In this document: positions 44,530 through 51,507 of the stretch, in pieces
Numbering within the stretch: position 1 is the first letter of the stretch
How the letters are laid out: the number at the start of each line of letters is the position of its first letter
Assembly: GCF_000243155.2 (NCBI RefSeq)
Contig: NC_018017.1
Location: forward strand, 1,364,001 to 1,428,000
Source: Desulfitobacterium dehalogenans ATCC 51507
GTDB taxonomy: Bacteria > Bacillota > Desulfitobacteriia > Desulfitobacteriales > Desulfitobacteriaceae
Direction of reading: 5' to 3'
DNA length: 64,000 nucleotides
Program-made: the position numbers and the translations under genes
The notes under the pieces: generated by a model
Databases searched by the model: none
Told to the model about the DNA's origin: nothing
What the model saw: the letters and a program-made list of their open reading frames with translations, nothing else

Positions 44530-45777
44530 ATGAAAAAGATTAAATCTATAATGTCAGTTTTTGCCTTAGGTACTGTTCTCGTATTAAGTGGGTGCACAGG
44601 TGGCCAAACTACACCGGCTACCGCGGTTAAGGATCCGGCTCCTGCTCAAGATGGAAAATATAAAGATGGGAATTATTTTGCACAGCAAGATGCATTTGCC
44701 AAAGGTTGGAAGTATATGGTGACCATCGAAGTTAAAGACGGTAAAATCGCTTCCGCTGATTGGAATGGCGCCAATGAAAAAGGTGGACCGGATAAAGTTG
44801 CATTCTCTGCTTCTGGTCAATATGGTATGAAAAAAGGTGGTGCTCAGGCAGAATGGCATGAGCAAGCCGAAAAAGCAGAAGCCTATCTTGTTCAAACTCA
44901 AGACCCCACCAAGATCAACTATAAGGATGACGCAGGACATAGCGATGACATTGCCGGCGTATCCGTCAGTGTTAAGGATTTCTTCGAACTAGCTAAAAAA
45001 GCTTTGGATGCTGGTCCAGTAGACAAAGGTCCATATAAAGATGGTGCATACTATGCTGAAGCCCCTATGTATGGTAAAGATGGTTGGAAATATTCCGCTA
45101 GCCTTACTGTAGTCAATGGAAATATCGTAGCTGCTGATTGGAATGGCTTAAACGTTAAAGGCGGCAAAGATAAAGATACGTTATCTGCAGATGGCGAATA
45201 TGGCATGAAAGAAAAAGGGAAAGCCCAAGCAGAATGGCACGAACAAGCACAAAAAGCAGAAGCTTACCTCCTGAAAACTCAAGATCCCACTAAGGTTAAC
45301 TACAAGGATGATGCAGGTAAAACTGATGATATTGCCGGAGTATCCATCAAAGTTAAGGACTTCTTCGAGCTGGCTAAAGCTGCTTTAGACAAGGGACCGA
45401 TTGCCCAGGGTTCCTATAAAGATGGTATCTACTACGCCGCTGACGAAAAATTTGAAAAGGGCTGGAAATACATGGCCAGCATCGTAGTTAAGAATGGAAC
45501 TATCGTTGGTGTTGACTGGAACGGTATTCCTGAGGACGCTACCAAGCCAAATAAAGACGTTCAATCCACTAACGGTGATTACAAACTCGCCCCTGGAAAC
45601 CAAGGTGAATGGGCTGTGCAAGCACAAAAAGCAGAAGCTCATCTCCTGAAAACTCAAGATCCGACTAAGATCACCTACAAAGATGATGCCGGTCATTCCG
45701 ATGATATCGCTGGGGTATCCGTAACAGTAGGTGAGTTCTTCAAACTAGCTCAAAAAGCTCTTGAAGGTGCCAAATAA
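44530..45777 (+). CDS. extracellular lipoprotein with three FMN-binding domains (PplA-like)
   Basis: 415 aa from ATG 44530 with GGAGGAGGAAGG upstream. Lipobox LSGC (Cys22). Three repeats of about 120-130 residues each begin G.YKDG.Y and end with DPTK..YKDDAG..DDIAGVS.. V. The DDIAGVS motif fits the ApbE flavinylation consensus (D-x-x-[ST/A]-G-A/V-[ST]), giving candidate FMN sites at Ser145, Ser272 and Ser397. Listeria PplA has two such domains, so this one has an extra. It has its own promoter and terminator and lies between two apbE genes. Likely carries electrons outside the membrane. Confidence 0.88.
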   Translation: MKKIKSIMSVFALGTVLVLSGCTGGQTTPATAVKDPAPAQDGKYKDGNYFAQQDAFAKGWKYMVTIEVKDGKIASADWNGANEKGGPDKVAFSASGQYGMKKGGAQAEWHEQAEKAEAYLVQTQDPTKINYKDDAGHSDDIAGVSVSVKDFFELAKKALDAGPVDKGPYKDGAYYAEAPMYGKDGWKYSASLTVVNGNIVAADWNGLNVKGGKDKDTLSADGEYGMKEKGKAQAEWHEQAQKAEAYLLKTQDPTKVNYKDDAGKTDDIAGVSIKVKDFFELAKAALDKGPIAQGSYKDGIYYAADEKFEKGWKYMASIVVKNGTIVGVDWNGIPEDATKPNKDVQSTNGDYKLAPGNQGEWAVQAQKAEAHLLKTQDPTKITYKDDAGHSDDIAGVSVTVGEFFKLAQKALEGAK

Positions 45778-45806
45778 TAGTTTTTAGGCAAAATAATACT
45801 AATACC

Positions 45807-45846
45807 ATGAAGAAGCGGTTTCTACTGCTTCTTCATTTCTTTCTCC
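45807..45846 (+). terminator. intrinsic terminator after the FMN-lipoprotein gene
   Basis: ATGAAGAAGCGGT pairs with ACTGCTTCTTCAT; TTTCTTTCT follows. Confidence 0.85.
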
Positions 45847-45925
45847 TATTAAAAAACATCAATTCATACTATAATATAGCTTGAGACAGGATTCTTACTC
45901 TCAAAGATGGAGGTTTTCTTATACT

Positions 45926-47026
45926 ATGCGAGCTTTAAGACCGTCACCCTTCAAATCTAGGTTAATTATGATTTTAACTTGTTTATGCTTGAGCTTTTCT
46001 CTAGTGGGATGTTTGGCTACAGAGACCAAGGTGAAGGAGTTTGAACCTGTAGTCGAAACAACTTTTTTGATGGGGACAGTAGCAAAGATCACCATCTACG
46101 ATGAGATTACAGATAAAGAGATCTTTCAGAAGATTTTTGATCGTCTCACAGATATTGAGCAAAGAATGACTATTAATGATGACTATCCAAACAGTGAGAT
46201 TATCCAGTTGAATAAAGCTTCAGGTAAGGAGTTTGTGAAAATAAACGCCGATACATTTTACGTTTTAGAGAAGGCGAAATATTTCGCTGAACTTTCTCAA
46301 GGAAAATTCGATATTACTGTAGGCCCCATTGTAAAGCTTTGGAATATCGGCTCAGATAATGCTCGGGTCCCTGGTGAAGATGAAATAAACGAGAAGTTAC
46401 CTTTGGTTGATTATCATGAGCTTATTCTCGATAAAGAAAGTTCGAGTGCTAAATTGAACCAAGAGGGTATGGTGGTGGATTTGGGGGCTATCGCCAAAGG
46501 GTATGCTGCGGATGAGGCGGCAAAAATCCTCAAAGAGGCTGGAATCAAGCACGCCATTGTTAACCTTGGGGGCAATATTGTGGCTATAAATACCAAACCC
46601 GACGGATCTCTTTGGCGGCTTGGCTTGCAGGATCCTTATGAAATCAGAGGAAAATCCATGGGTGTGGCTCTGCTCAATGACCAGACCATGGTCTCATCCG
46701 GGACCTATGAACGATACTTCGAAGAAGATGGCAAAGTCTATCATCACCTGATTGATCCGGACACAGGCTATCCCGGAGAAAATGGGCTGATCAGTGTTTC
46801 CATCATTACTAAGGAGTCTATTAATGCCGATGGTTTATCCACCGGTACCTTCCTTCTGGGCCTTGAGGAAGGTATGAAAATGATCGAAGAAATGCCCGAT
46901 ACGGAAGCAATATTCATCACCGCCGATAAAAAGGTGTATGTAACGTCAGGCATCAACGACTCGAACTTTGAAATTACAAACCCGGATTATCATCTGCAGA
47001 CCAGCACTTTCTCAGAGGTTAAGTAG
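45926..47026 (+). CDS. apbE: second FAD:protein FMN transferase lipoprotein (ApbE)
   Basis: 366 aa. ATG 45926 is chosen; GGAGG is 12 nt upstream, a little far, and a start at 45968 cannot be excluded. Signal peptide with lipobox SLVGC. ApbE motifs: MGTVAKITIYD, GKFDITVGPIVKLW, VDLGAIAKGYAADEA, NLGGNIVAI and HHLIDPDTGYPG. It differs clearly from the copy at 41113, so it is not a recent duplication. It may serve a different flavoprotein or give redundancy. Confidence 0.92.
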   Translation: MRALRPSPFKSRLIMILTCLCLSFSLVGCLATETKVKEFEPVVETTFLMGTVAKITIYDEITDKEIFQKIFDRLTDIEQRMTINDDYPNSEIIQLNKASGKEFVKINADTFYVLEKAKYFAELSQGKFDITVGPIVKLWNIGSDNARVPGEDEINEKLPLVDYHELILDKESSSAKLNQEGMVVDLGAIAKGYAADEAAKILKEAGIKHAIVNLGGNIVAINTKPDGSLWRLGLQDPYEIRGKSMGVALLNDQTMVSSGTYERYFEEDGKVYHHLIDPDTGYPGENGLISVSIITKESINADGLSTGTFLLGLEEGMKMIEEMPDTEAIFITADKKVYVTSGINDSNFEITNPDYHLQTSTFSEVK

Positions 47027-47071
47027 ATGGTTGATCTCGTTTTGAGTTGGAATAGCATTGAATGACAAAAA

Positions 47072-47110
47072 GAGGGCATCTCAATCCTTTGAGAGCCCTC
47101 CTTTTATTTT
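47072..47110 (+). terminator. intrinsic terminator after the second apbE
   Basis: GAGGGCATCTCA pairs with TGAGAGCCCTC; CTTTTATTTT follows. The facing CoA-disulfide reductase gene may share it. Confidence 0.8.
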
Positions 47111-47152
47111 AAACACCTTTTTTGTTTAAGCACCTTGGCATTTATGAATCCA

Positions 47153-48895
47153 TTAATGCTTGATCATTTGAGTATCTGGGTCGATGGCTGCTTCATCATC
47201 ACAGCAAGGGTAGGGGTTAAATTCTTTTTTGTAGTCATCTAAGGCTTTATTCGGATCAAAGCCTTGGATGGAGTAAGTGGTATAGCCACCGGTGAGATTT
47301 AAGACCCGATAGCCCTTTTGGGAAAGAATCCGGTCGGCGAAATAGCCTCTTAACCCGACTTGGCAATAGACAATAATTAATTTTTCAGGATCCAGCTCTT
47401 GGATACGCTGGCGAAGGTCATCCACGGGAATATTTATAGCTCCTTCCACATGACCCATAGCAAATTCAACTTTAGTCCGAACATCAACAAAAATATAGTC
47501 TTCGTCTATCTTTTTCAGGTCGTCCCAGACCATCATGTGAGCTTTACCGGATAAAACATTCTGAGCCACATACCCGGCCATATTGACAGGGTCTTTAGCT
47601 GAGGAGAAGGGCGGTGCATAGGCCAATTCCAGTTCGGTTAGATCCTCAATGGACCCCCCAAGGCGGATGACCGTGGCGATAACGTCAATGCGTTTATCTA
47701 CCCCATCCCCGCCGATGCCCTGGGCGCCGAAAATCTTTCCATCGTTACCGAAGATGAGCTTTAGGGTCATAGGGTAAGCATTAGGGTAATAGGAAGCATG
47801 GGAAACAGGATGAATATGAATTACATGAAAAGGTAGATTGGCCCGTTGCAGCGTTCTCTCATTAGCACCGGTGCTGGCCGCGGTGAGATCAAAAATCTTG
47901 AGGATTGCAGTCCCCTGAGTGCCCTTGTAGGTTGAATTTAATCCGGCGATATTATCCGCTGCAATTCGTCCTTGCTTGTTAGCCGGACCGGCCAGAGGAA
48001 TGGCCATTTTTGTCTTGGTTATATAGTCCAAGACCTCGACAGCATCCCCCACGGCATAGACATGGGGAATATTCGTTTCCATAGATTCGTTAACGATCAG
48101 ATGGCCTTTGGGTCCCAGTTCTAAACCGCTTTCTTTTAGGAATCCTGTATCAGGAGTGACGCCAATCGCTAAGATGATAAAATCTCCCTGGAGCTTCGTA
48201 TTACTGGCCAGGGTCACTTCAACTTGGTTATCCAGATCTTGAAAGGATTTTACGCCATCACTCAATATGAGGCGAATTCCGTGGTCCACGAGCTTTTTCT
48301 CCGCAAGGACCACCATATCCGTATCAAAGGGGGCGAGGATATGGGGGGCGGCTTCGACGAGAGTCACATTTAATCCCCGTTCCCTGAGGTTTTCAGCCAT
48401 CTCAACTCCCACAAAACCACCGCCAATGACAATGGCGCTGTGAACGCCTTTTTGATCCACTATGCCTTTGATAGCATCCGTATCGGGAATATTGCGGAGA
48501 GTGAGGATTCTCTTGCTGTCTATGCCGGGAATATTGGGTCGCAAAGCCTTTGCGCCGGGGGAGAGAACGATGGAATCGTAACTTTCTTCATAGGTTCCTC
48601 TGGACTGGCTTTTGACGAGAACTTTCTTGTTATCTGTATCAAGCTTTATGACTTCACTGCGAATTCGAACATCAATATTGAAGCGGGCTTTCATATCTTC
48701 CGGGGTCTGAACCATTAATCGCTCCCGTTTATTAATAGCTCCTCCAATATAATAAGGTAATCCGCAATTGGCAAAAGAGATGTAGTCATCACGTTCAAAA
48801 AGGATGATTTCTGCTTCTTCATCCAAACGTCTTAGTCGAGCTGCTGCGGAGGCTCCGCCGGCCACTCCACCGACAATGAGTACTTTTTTCTTCAT
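47153..48895 (-). CDS. CoA-disulfide reductase / NAD(P)H persulfide reductase with C-terminal rhodanese
   Basis: 580 aa. ATG 48895 has AAGGA 9 nt upstream. FAD-binding VLIVGGVAGGASAAARLRRL, then the single redox Cys44 in YISFANCGLPY, typical of CoADR. NAD-binding IVIGGGFVGVEMAENL; FAD-binding YAVGDAVEV. The last ~100 residues are a rhodanese domain with Cys511 in VYCQVGLRG, giving the fused CoADR-Rhd type that reduces persulfides and polysulfide. A CC pair sits near the C-terminus. Downstream of, and probably controlled by, the ArsR gene 18 nt ahead. Confidence 0.92.
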   Translation of the reverse strand: MKKKVLIVGGVAGGASAAARLRRLDEEAEIILFERDDYISFANCGLPYYIGGAINKRERLMVQTPEDMKARFNIDVRIRSEVIKLDTDNKKVLVKSQSRGTYEESYDSIVLSPGAKALRPNIPGIDSKRILTLRNIPDTDAIKGIVDQKGVHSAIVIGGGFVGVEMAENLRERGLNVTLVEAAPHILAPFDTDMVVLAEKKLVDHGIRLILSDGVKSFQDLDNQVEVTLASNTKLQGDFIILAIGVTPDTGFLKESGLELGPKGHLIVNESMETNIPHVYAVGDAVEVLDYITKTKMAIPLAGPANKQGRIAADNIAGLNSTYKGTQGTAILKIFDLTAASTGANERTLQRANLPFHVIHIHPVSHASYYPNAYPMTLKLIFGNDGKIFGAQGIGGDGVDKRIDVIATVIRLGGSIEDLTELELAYAPPFSSAKDPVNMAGYVAQNVLSGKAHMMVWDDLKKIDEDYIFVDVRTKVEFAMGHVEGAINIPVDDLRQRIQELDPEKLIIVYCQVGLRGYFADRILSQKGYRVLNLTGGYTTYSIQGFDPNKALDDYKKEFNPYPCCDDEAAIDPDTQMIKH

Positions 48896-48913
48896 ATTGG
48901 TCAATCCTTTCTT

Positions 48914-49198
48914 TTACACTTCTTGAAGAACATCGCTGACAAGTTGGGTAATTCTTTGATTTTTTATTTTGTAATAAATTTCTAATCCACTCCTGCGGTA
49001 TTCCACGATACCGGCGGAACGCAATTTCTGCAAATGTTGTGATATTGTGGACTGAGGAGTATTGAGACAAGTATGCATGGAGGTTACATTGGACTCCCCC
49101 ATTTCCAGCAACTTGCTTACAATACAAAGTCTTACCGGATGAGCCAAAACCTTGAGTAATTCAGCAACCTCGTTGTATTTTGCGTAACCATGATCCAA
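48914..49198 (-). CDS. ArsR/SmtB-family regulator, possibly thiol or persulfide sensing
   Basis: 94 aa winged-helix repressor. TTG start at 49198 with AGGCGG 7 nt upstream. HTH: TCLNTPQSTISQHLQKLRSAGIV. Metal-site motif ELCVCDL is absent; instead Cys occurs in VRLCIVSKL and in MHTCLNTP. Linked CoADR-rhodanese suggests sulfur species as signal. Persulfide-sensing ArsR proteins also use Cys pairs, though in different positions, so this is inference. Confidence 0.85.
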   Translation of the reverse strand: MDHGYAKYNEVAELLKVLAHPVRLCIVSKLLEMGESNVTSMHTCLNTPQSTISQHLQKLRSAGIVEYRRSGLEIYYKIKNQRITQLVSDVLQEV

Positions 49199-49237
49199 AG
49201 AGATTCCGCCTTTCTATCATGAAGAGCCTATTCTGCA

Positions 49238-49283
49238 ATCTATATTACTATATTCAAATAATATGATATAATAATATAAGTCG
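49238..49283. promoter_or_regulatory. AT-rich inverted repeat between arsR and crp genes
   Basis: ATATTACTATAT and ATATAATAATAT are near-perfect inverted arms separated by a short gap, in the 213-bp divergent spacer. Such AT-rich dyads are typical ArsR operators. It lies 40-80 nt upstream of the arsR start. Confidence 0.5.
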
Positions 49284-49411
49284 TCAAGTGGCTATGATTT
49301 GTTTTGAAGAATTCTTTTCTTGTATTTCTTATGATTTATTCTAAAATTTAACAGGATATTCTTGCACAAGTGTCGAAGCATGCAGCAATAAGAGATCGAG
49401 GAGGATGATGA

Positions 49412-50095
49412 ATGGAAGGTAAAACTAAAGGTATTGTCGAGGAATTAATCGAAACCTTCAGCTTTGCTCGAGAGTTATCCTATAAGCAGATTGAGACATT
49501 AGTGGACCATTCAAATATTCAAGAAGTTCCTGCCGGTACAGTGATTGCAGAAAAGGGATCCTATTGTCATGGCTTAGCACTACTTTTATCCGGTAAATTA
49601 AGGGTGGCCATGAGTTCAGAGGACGGACGGGAAGTGACAATCTATCATATTTTTAAAGGAAGGATTTGTCCTCTATCGGCAGCCTGTGTATTAGGGGATT
49701 TTAAGGGAAACACGGTCACAGTTACAGCAGAGACTGACGTTAAGGTGGTTTGGGTATCCCGCAGGTTTTTGGCGCAGTCGTTTGTAGAATCAGAACCCTT
49801 CTATCGGTTTGTAATCAATGATATTTCCAACCGACTTTTCGAGGCGACAGAGGTCGTGGATAGTATTGCCTTTGTCCCGGTAAGAAAGCGATTGGCACAA
49901 CTCTTATTCTCCAGCAGTAGTGGTGGCAGGTCTCCTATCTACATGACTCATGAAGGCTTTGCTCGAGAGCTGGGTACAGCACGGGAAGTTATTAGTCGGG
50001 AACTAAAAGGGTTTGAACGGTTGGGTATTTTAACGTTATCGCGAGGACGTCTGGATATCAAGGATCCTAAGGAATTAGAAAAACTCACCCAATAG
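49412..50095 (+). CDS. Crp/Fnr-family transcription regulator
   Basis: 227 aa. N-terminal cyclic-nucleotide-type beta-roll (PAGTVIAEKGSYCHGLALLLSG), C-terminal HTH (THEGFARELGTAREVISRELKGFE). The sensor domain contains CPLSAACVLGDF, with two Cys, but no FNR-like four-Cys cluster motif. GAGGAGG is the ribosome site. It precedes the molybdoenzyme operon, whose leader has GTGA-N6-TCAC sites, so local control is likely. Signal unknown. Confidence 0.9.
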   Translation: MEGKTKGIVEELIETFSFARELSYKQIETLVDHSNIQEVPAGTVIAEKGSYCHGLALLLSGKLRVAMSSEDGREVTIYHIFKGRICPLSAACVLGDFKGNTVTVTAETDVKVVWVSRRFLAQSFVESEPFYRFVINDISNRLFEATEVVDSIAFVPVRKRLAQLLFSSSSGGRSPIYMTHEGFARELGTAREVISRELKGFERLGILTLSRGRLDIKDPKELEKLTQ

Positions 50096-50124
50096 GGTTA
50101 TAAAATTTAGATAAAAATCTCCTG

Positions 50125-50171
50125 AAATGTGAAGATAAACTTACTGTTCTTCACATTTTTTTATATTTTTT
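50125..50171 (+). terminator. intrinsic terminator after the crp-like gene
   Basis: AAATGTGAAGA pairs with TCTTCACATTT; TTTTATATTTTTT follows. Confidence 0.85.
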
Positions 50172-50277
50172 GAAGTGATTTGGAGGGGGTAAGAGCAACT
50201 GGCCAAATATTGACTTTTTTCGCAATTGTACTTTAGTCACAGATGAAGTTAAAAAGTTATGTTAGGATAAGAGTAAG

Positions 50278-50388
50278 TTGTGATAAAAGTTACATTATAG
50301 GCAGAATTAAGAACTTTACGAAGGTAAGTTTTATTAGCCGAGCAAGAATCCGGTATTGCCTAGCCTTTATACGTGAATACTATCACAA
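50278..50388 (+). promoter_or_regulatory. two candidate Crp/Fnr-family operators ahead of the molybdoenzyme operon
   Basis: Site 1 (50278-50295): TTGTGA-TAAAAG-TTACAT. Site 2 (50371-50388): ACGTGA-ATACTA-TCACAA, an exact GTGA-N6-TCAC dyad. Site 2 is 35 nt before the first gene. I could not place a convincing -35/-10 between them. Confidence 0.5.
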
Positions 50389-50422
50389 TTACTAATTAGC
50401 ATTGAAGAAGGAGGAGTAGCAA

Positions 50423-51481
50423 ATGAAGCATCGGTTTCGATTTAAGACCCTGCTTGGGATGTCGCTTCTTGCATTTGCTTTGGCAGGGTGTTCCCACACA
50501 AGCCCGGCGGCTGTAATTGAACCGGGTAGTAGTGAAGCGCCTTTGGTGGAACAGTTTGAATCTGTCAGGCAAGTCGTGGAGGATTTTCTCTCAAGTGATA
50601 AAGTGGTCTCTATGACGCCCGAGGAGCTTTATCAAATTGTTCAGGAGCGTAATGATCATTACTACTTAGTGGATATAAGAGCCAATCAGGATTTCATCAA
50701 TAGCAATATCCAAGGCTCAGTCAGCATTCCCTACGCTCAAACTTCTGACCCTGAAAGGCTAGAGGCTTTGCCCAAAGACAAAACCCTGGTGGTTATTGAC
50801 TATAATGGCCATCAGGCAGCGCAAACAGCTGCCACTTGGAATCAGCTGGGATATCAGGCGGTACCGCTTCTCTATGGAGTACAAAGCTGGACACAGGAAG
50901 CATCATCCATCGGTTATGAAGCATTTCCCGGTCAACCCCTTAACAACACTCTAGTTACAGAAGTCAATCCAATAGTCCTTTCGGAGAATACATCTCCAGA
51001 AATTAAATACCCTGAGGGGAAAACCCAGGATTATATAGCTCAGACCACCAGAACGTATCTGGATCGGAATTATAAAGGAGTGATTACTGCGGAAGAACTT
51101 TATGGCGAGCTTCAACAGGGTTCTACAGACCACTACTTTTTAGTGGACATTCGAGACCTGAAGCATTATCAGCAGGGTCACATTGAAGGATCTGTCAATA
51201 TTCCTCTCGATCAATTGGCCGACCCGGATAAGGTTAAGAGCTACTCGCCGGATAAGCGCATAGTCTTGATTGGCTATGACGGTATGGATGCCAGCCAGGG
51301 TTCCCGAAGCTTGGTCACCTTAGGCTATGATTGTGTGGCTCTGAAGTATGGAATGAGCTATTGGAGTGCCGAGGAGGAAGCTACAGGAGTGACTCCGGTG
51401 CACAACCTTGTTAAGGAATATTACCAATTAACTCCGTTGAACTATCTCCCACCGAGTACAGGTGCTGCAGGTTGCGGTTGA
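50423..51481 (+). CDS. lipoprotein with two rhodanese-like domains lacking catalytic Cys
   Basis: 352 aa, signal peptide with lipobox ALAGC. Two rhodanese folds: LVDIRANQDFINSNIQGSVS then VVIDYNGHQAAQTA, and LVDIRDLKHYQQGHIEGSVN then VLIGYDGMDASQGS. In active enzymes the position after the beta strand is Cys (CxxGHxAS); here it is Asp and Gly. It may bind sulfane sulfur or act as a structural partner rather than a transferase. First gene of the operon, 26 nt before the molybdoenzyme. Confidence 0.85.
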   Translation: MKHRFRFKTLLGMSLLAFALAGCSHTSPAAVIEPGSSEAPLVEQFESVRQVVEDFLSSDKVVSMTPEELYQIVQERNDHYYLVDIRANQDFINSNIQGSVSIPYAQTSDPERLEALPKDKTLVVIDYNGHQAAQTAATWNQLGYQAVPLLYGVQSWTQEASSIGYEAFPGQPLNNTLVTEVNPIVLSENTSPEIKYPEGKTQDYIAQTTRTYLDRNYKGVITAEELYGELQQGSTDHYFLVDIRDLKHYQQGHIEGSVNIPLDQLADPDKVKSYSPDKRIVLIGYDGMDASQGSRSLVTLGYDCVALKYGMSYWSAEEEATGVTPVHNLVKEYYQLTPLNYLPPSTGAAGCG

Positions 51482-51507
51482 CGGATTACGGACAAGGAGG
51501 AAAGGTT

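Noticed and set aside
41113-47026. The two ApbE proteins as thiamine-biosynthesis genes or Rnf/Nqr maturation
   Set aside because: No rnf or nqr genes are near; the neighbours and the FMN_bind lipoprotein point to extracellular flavoprotein modification.
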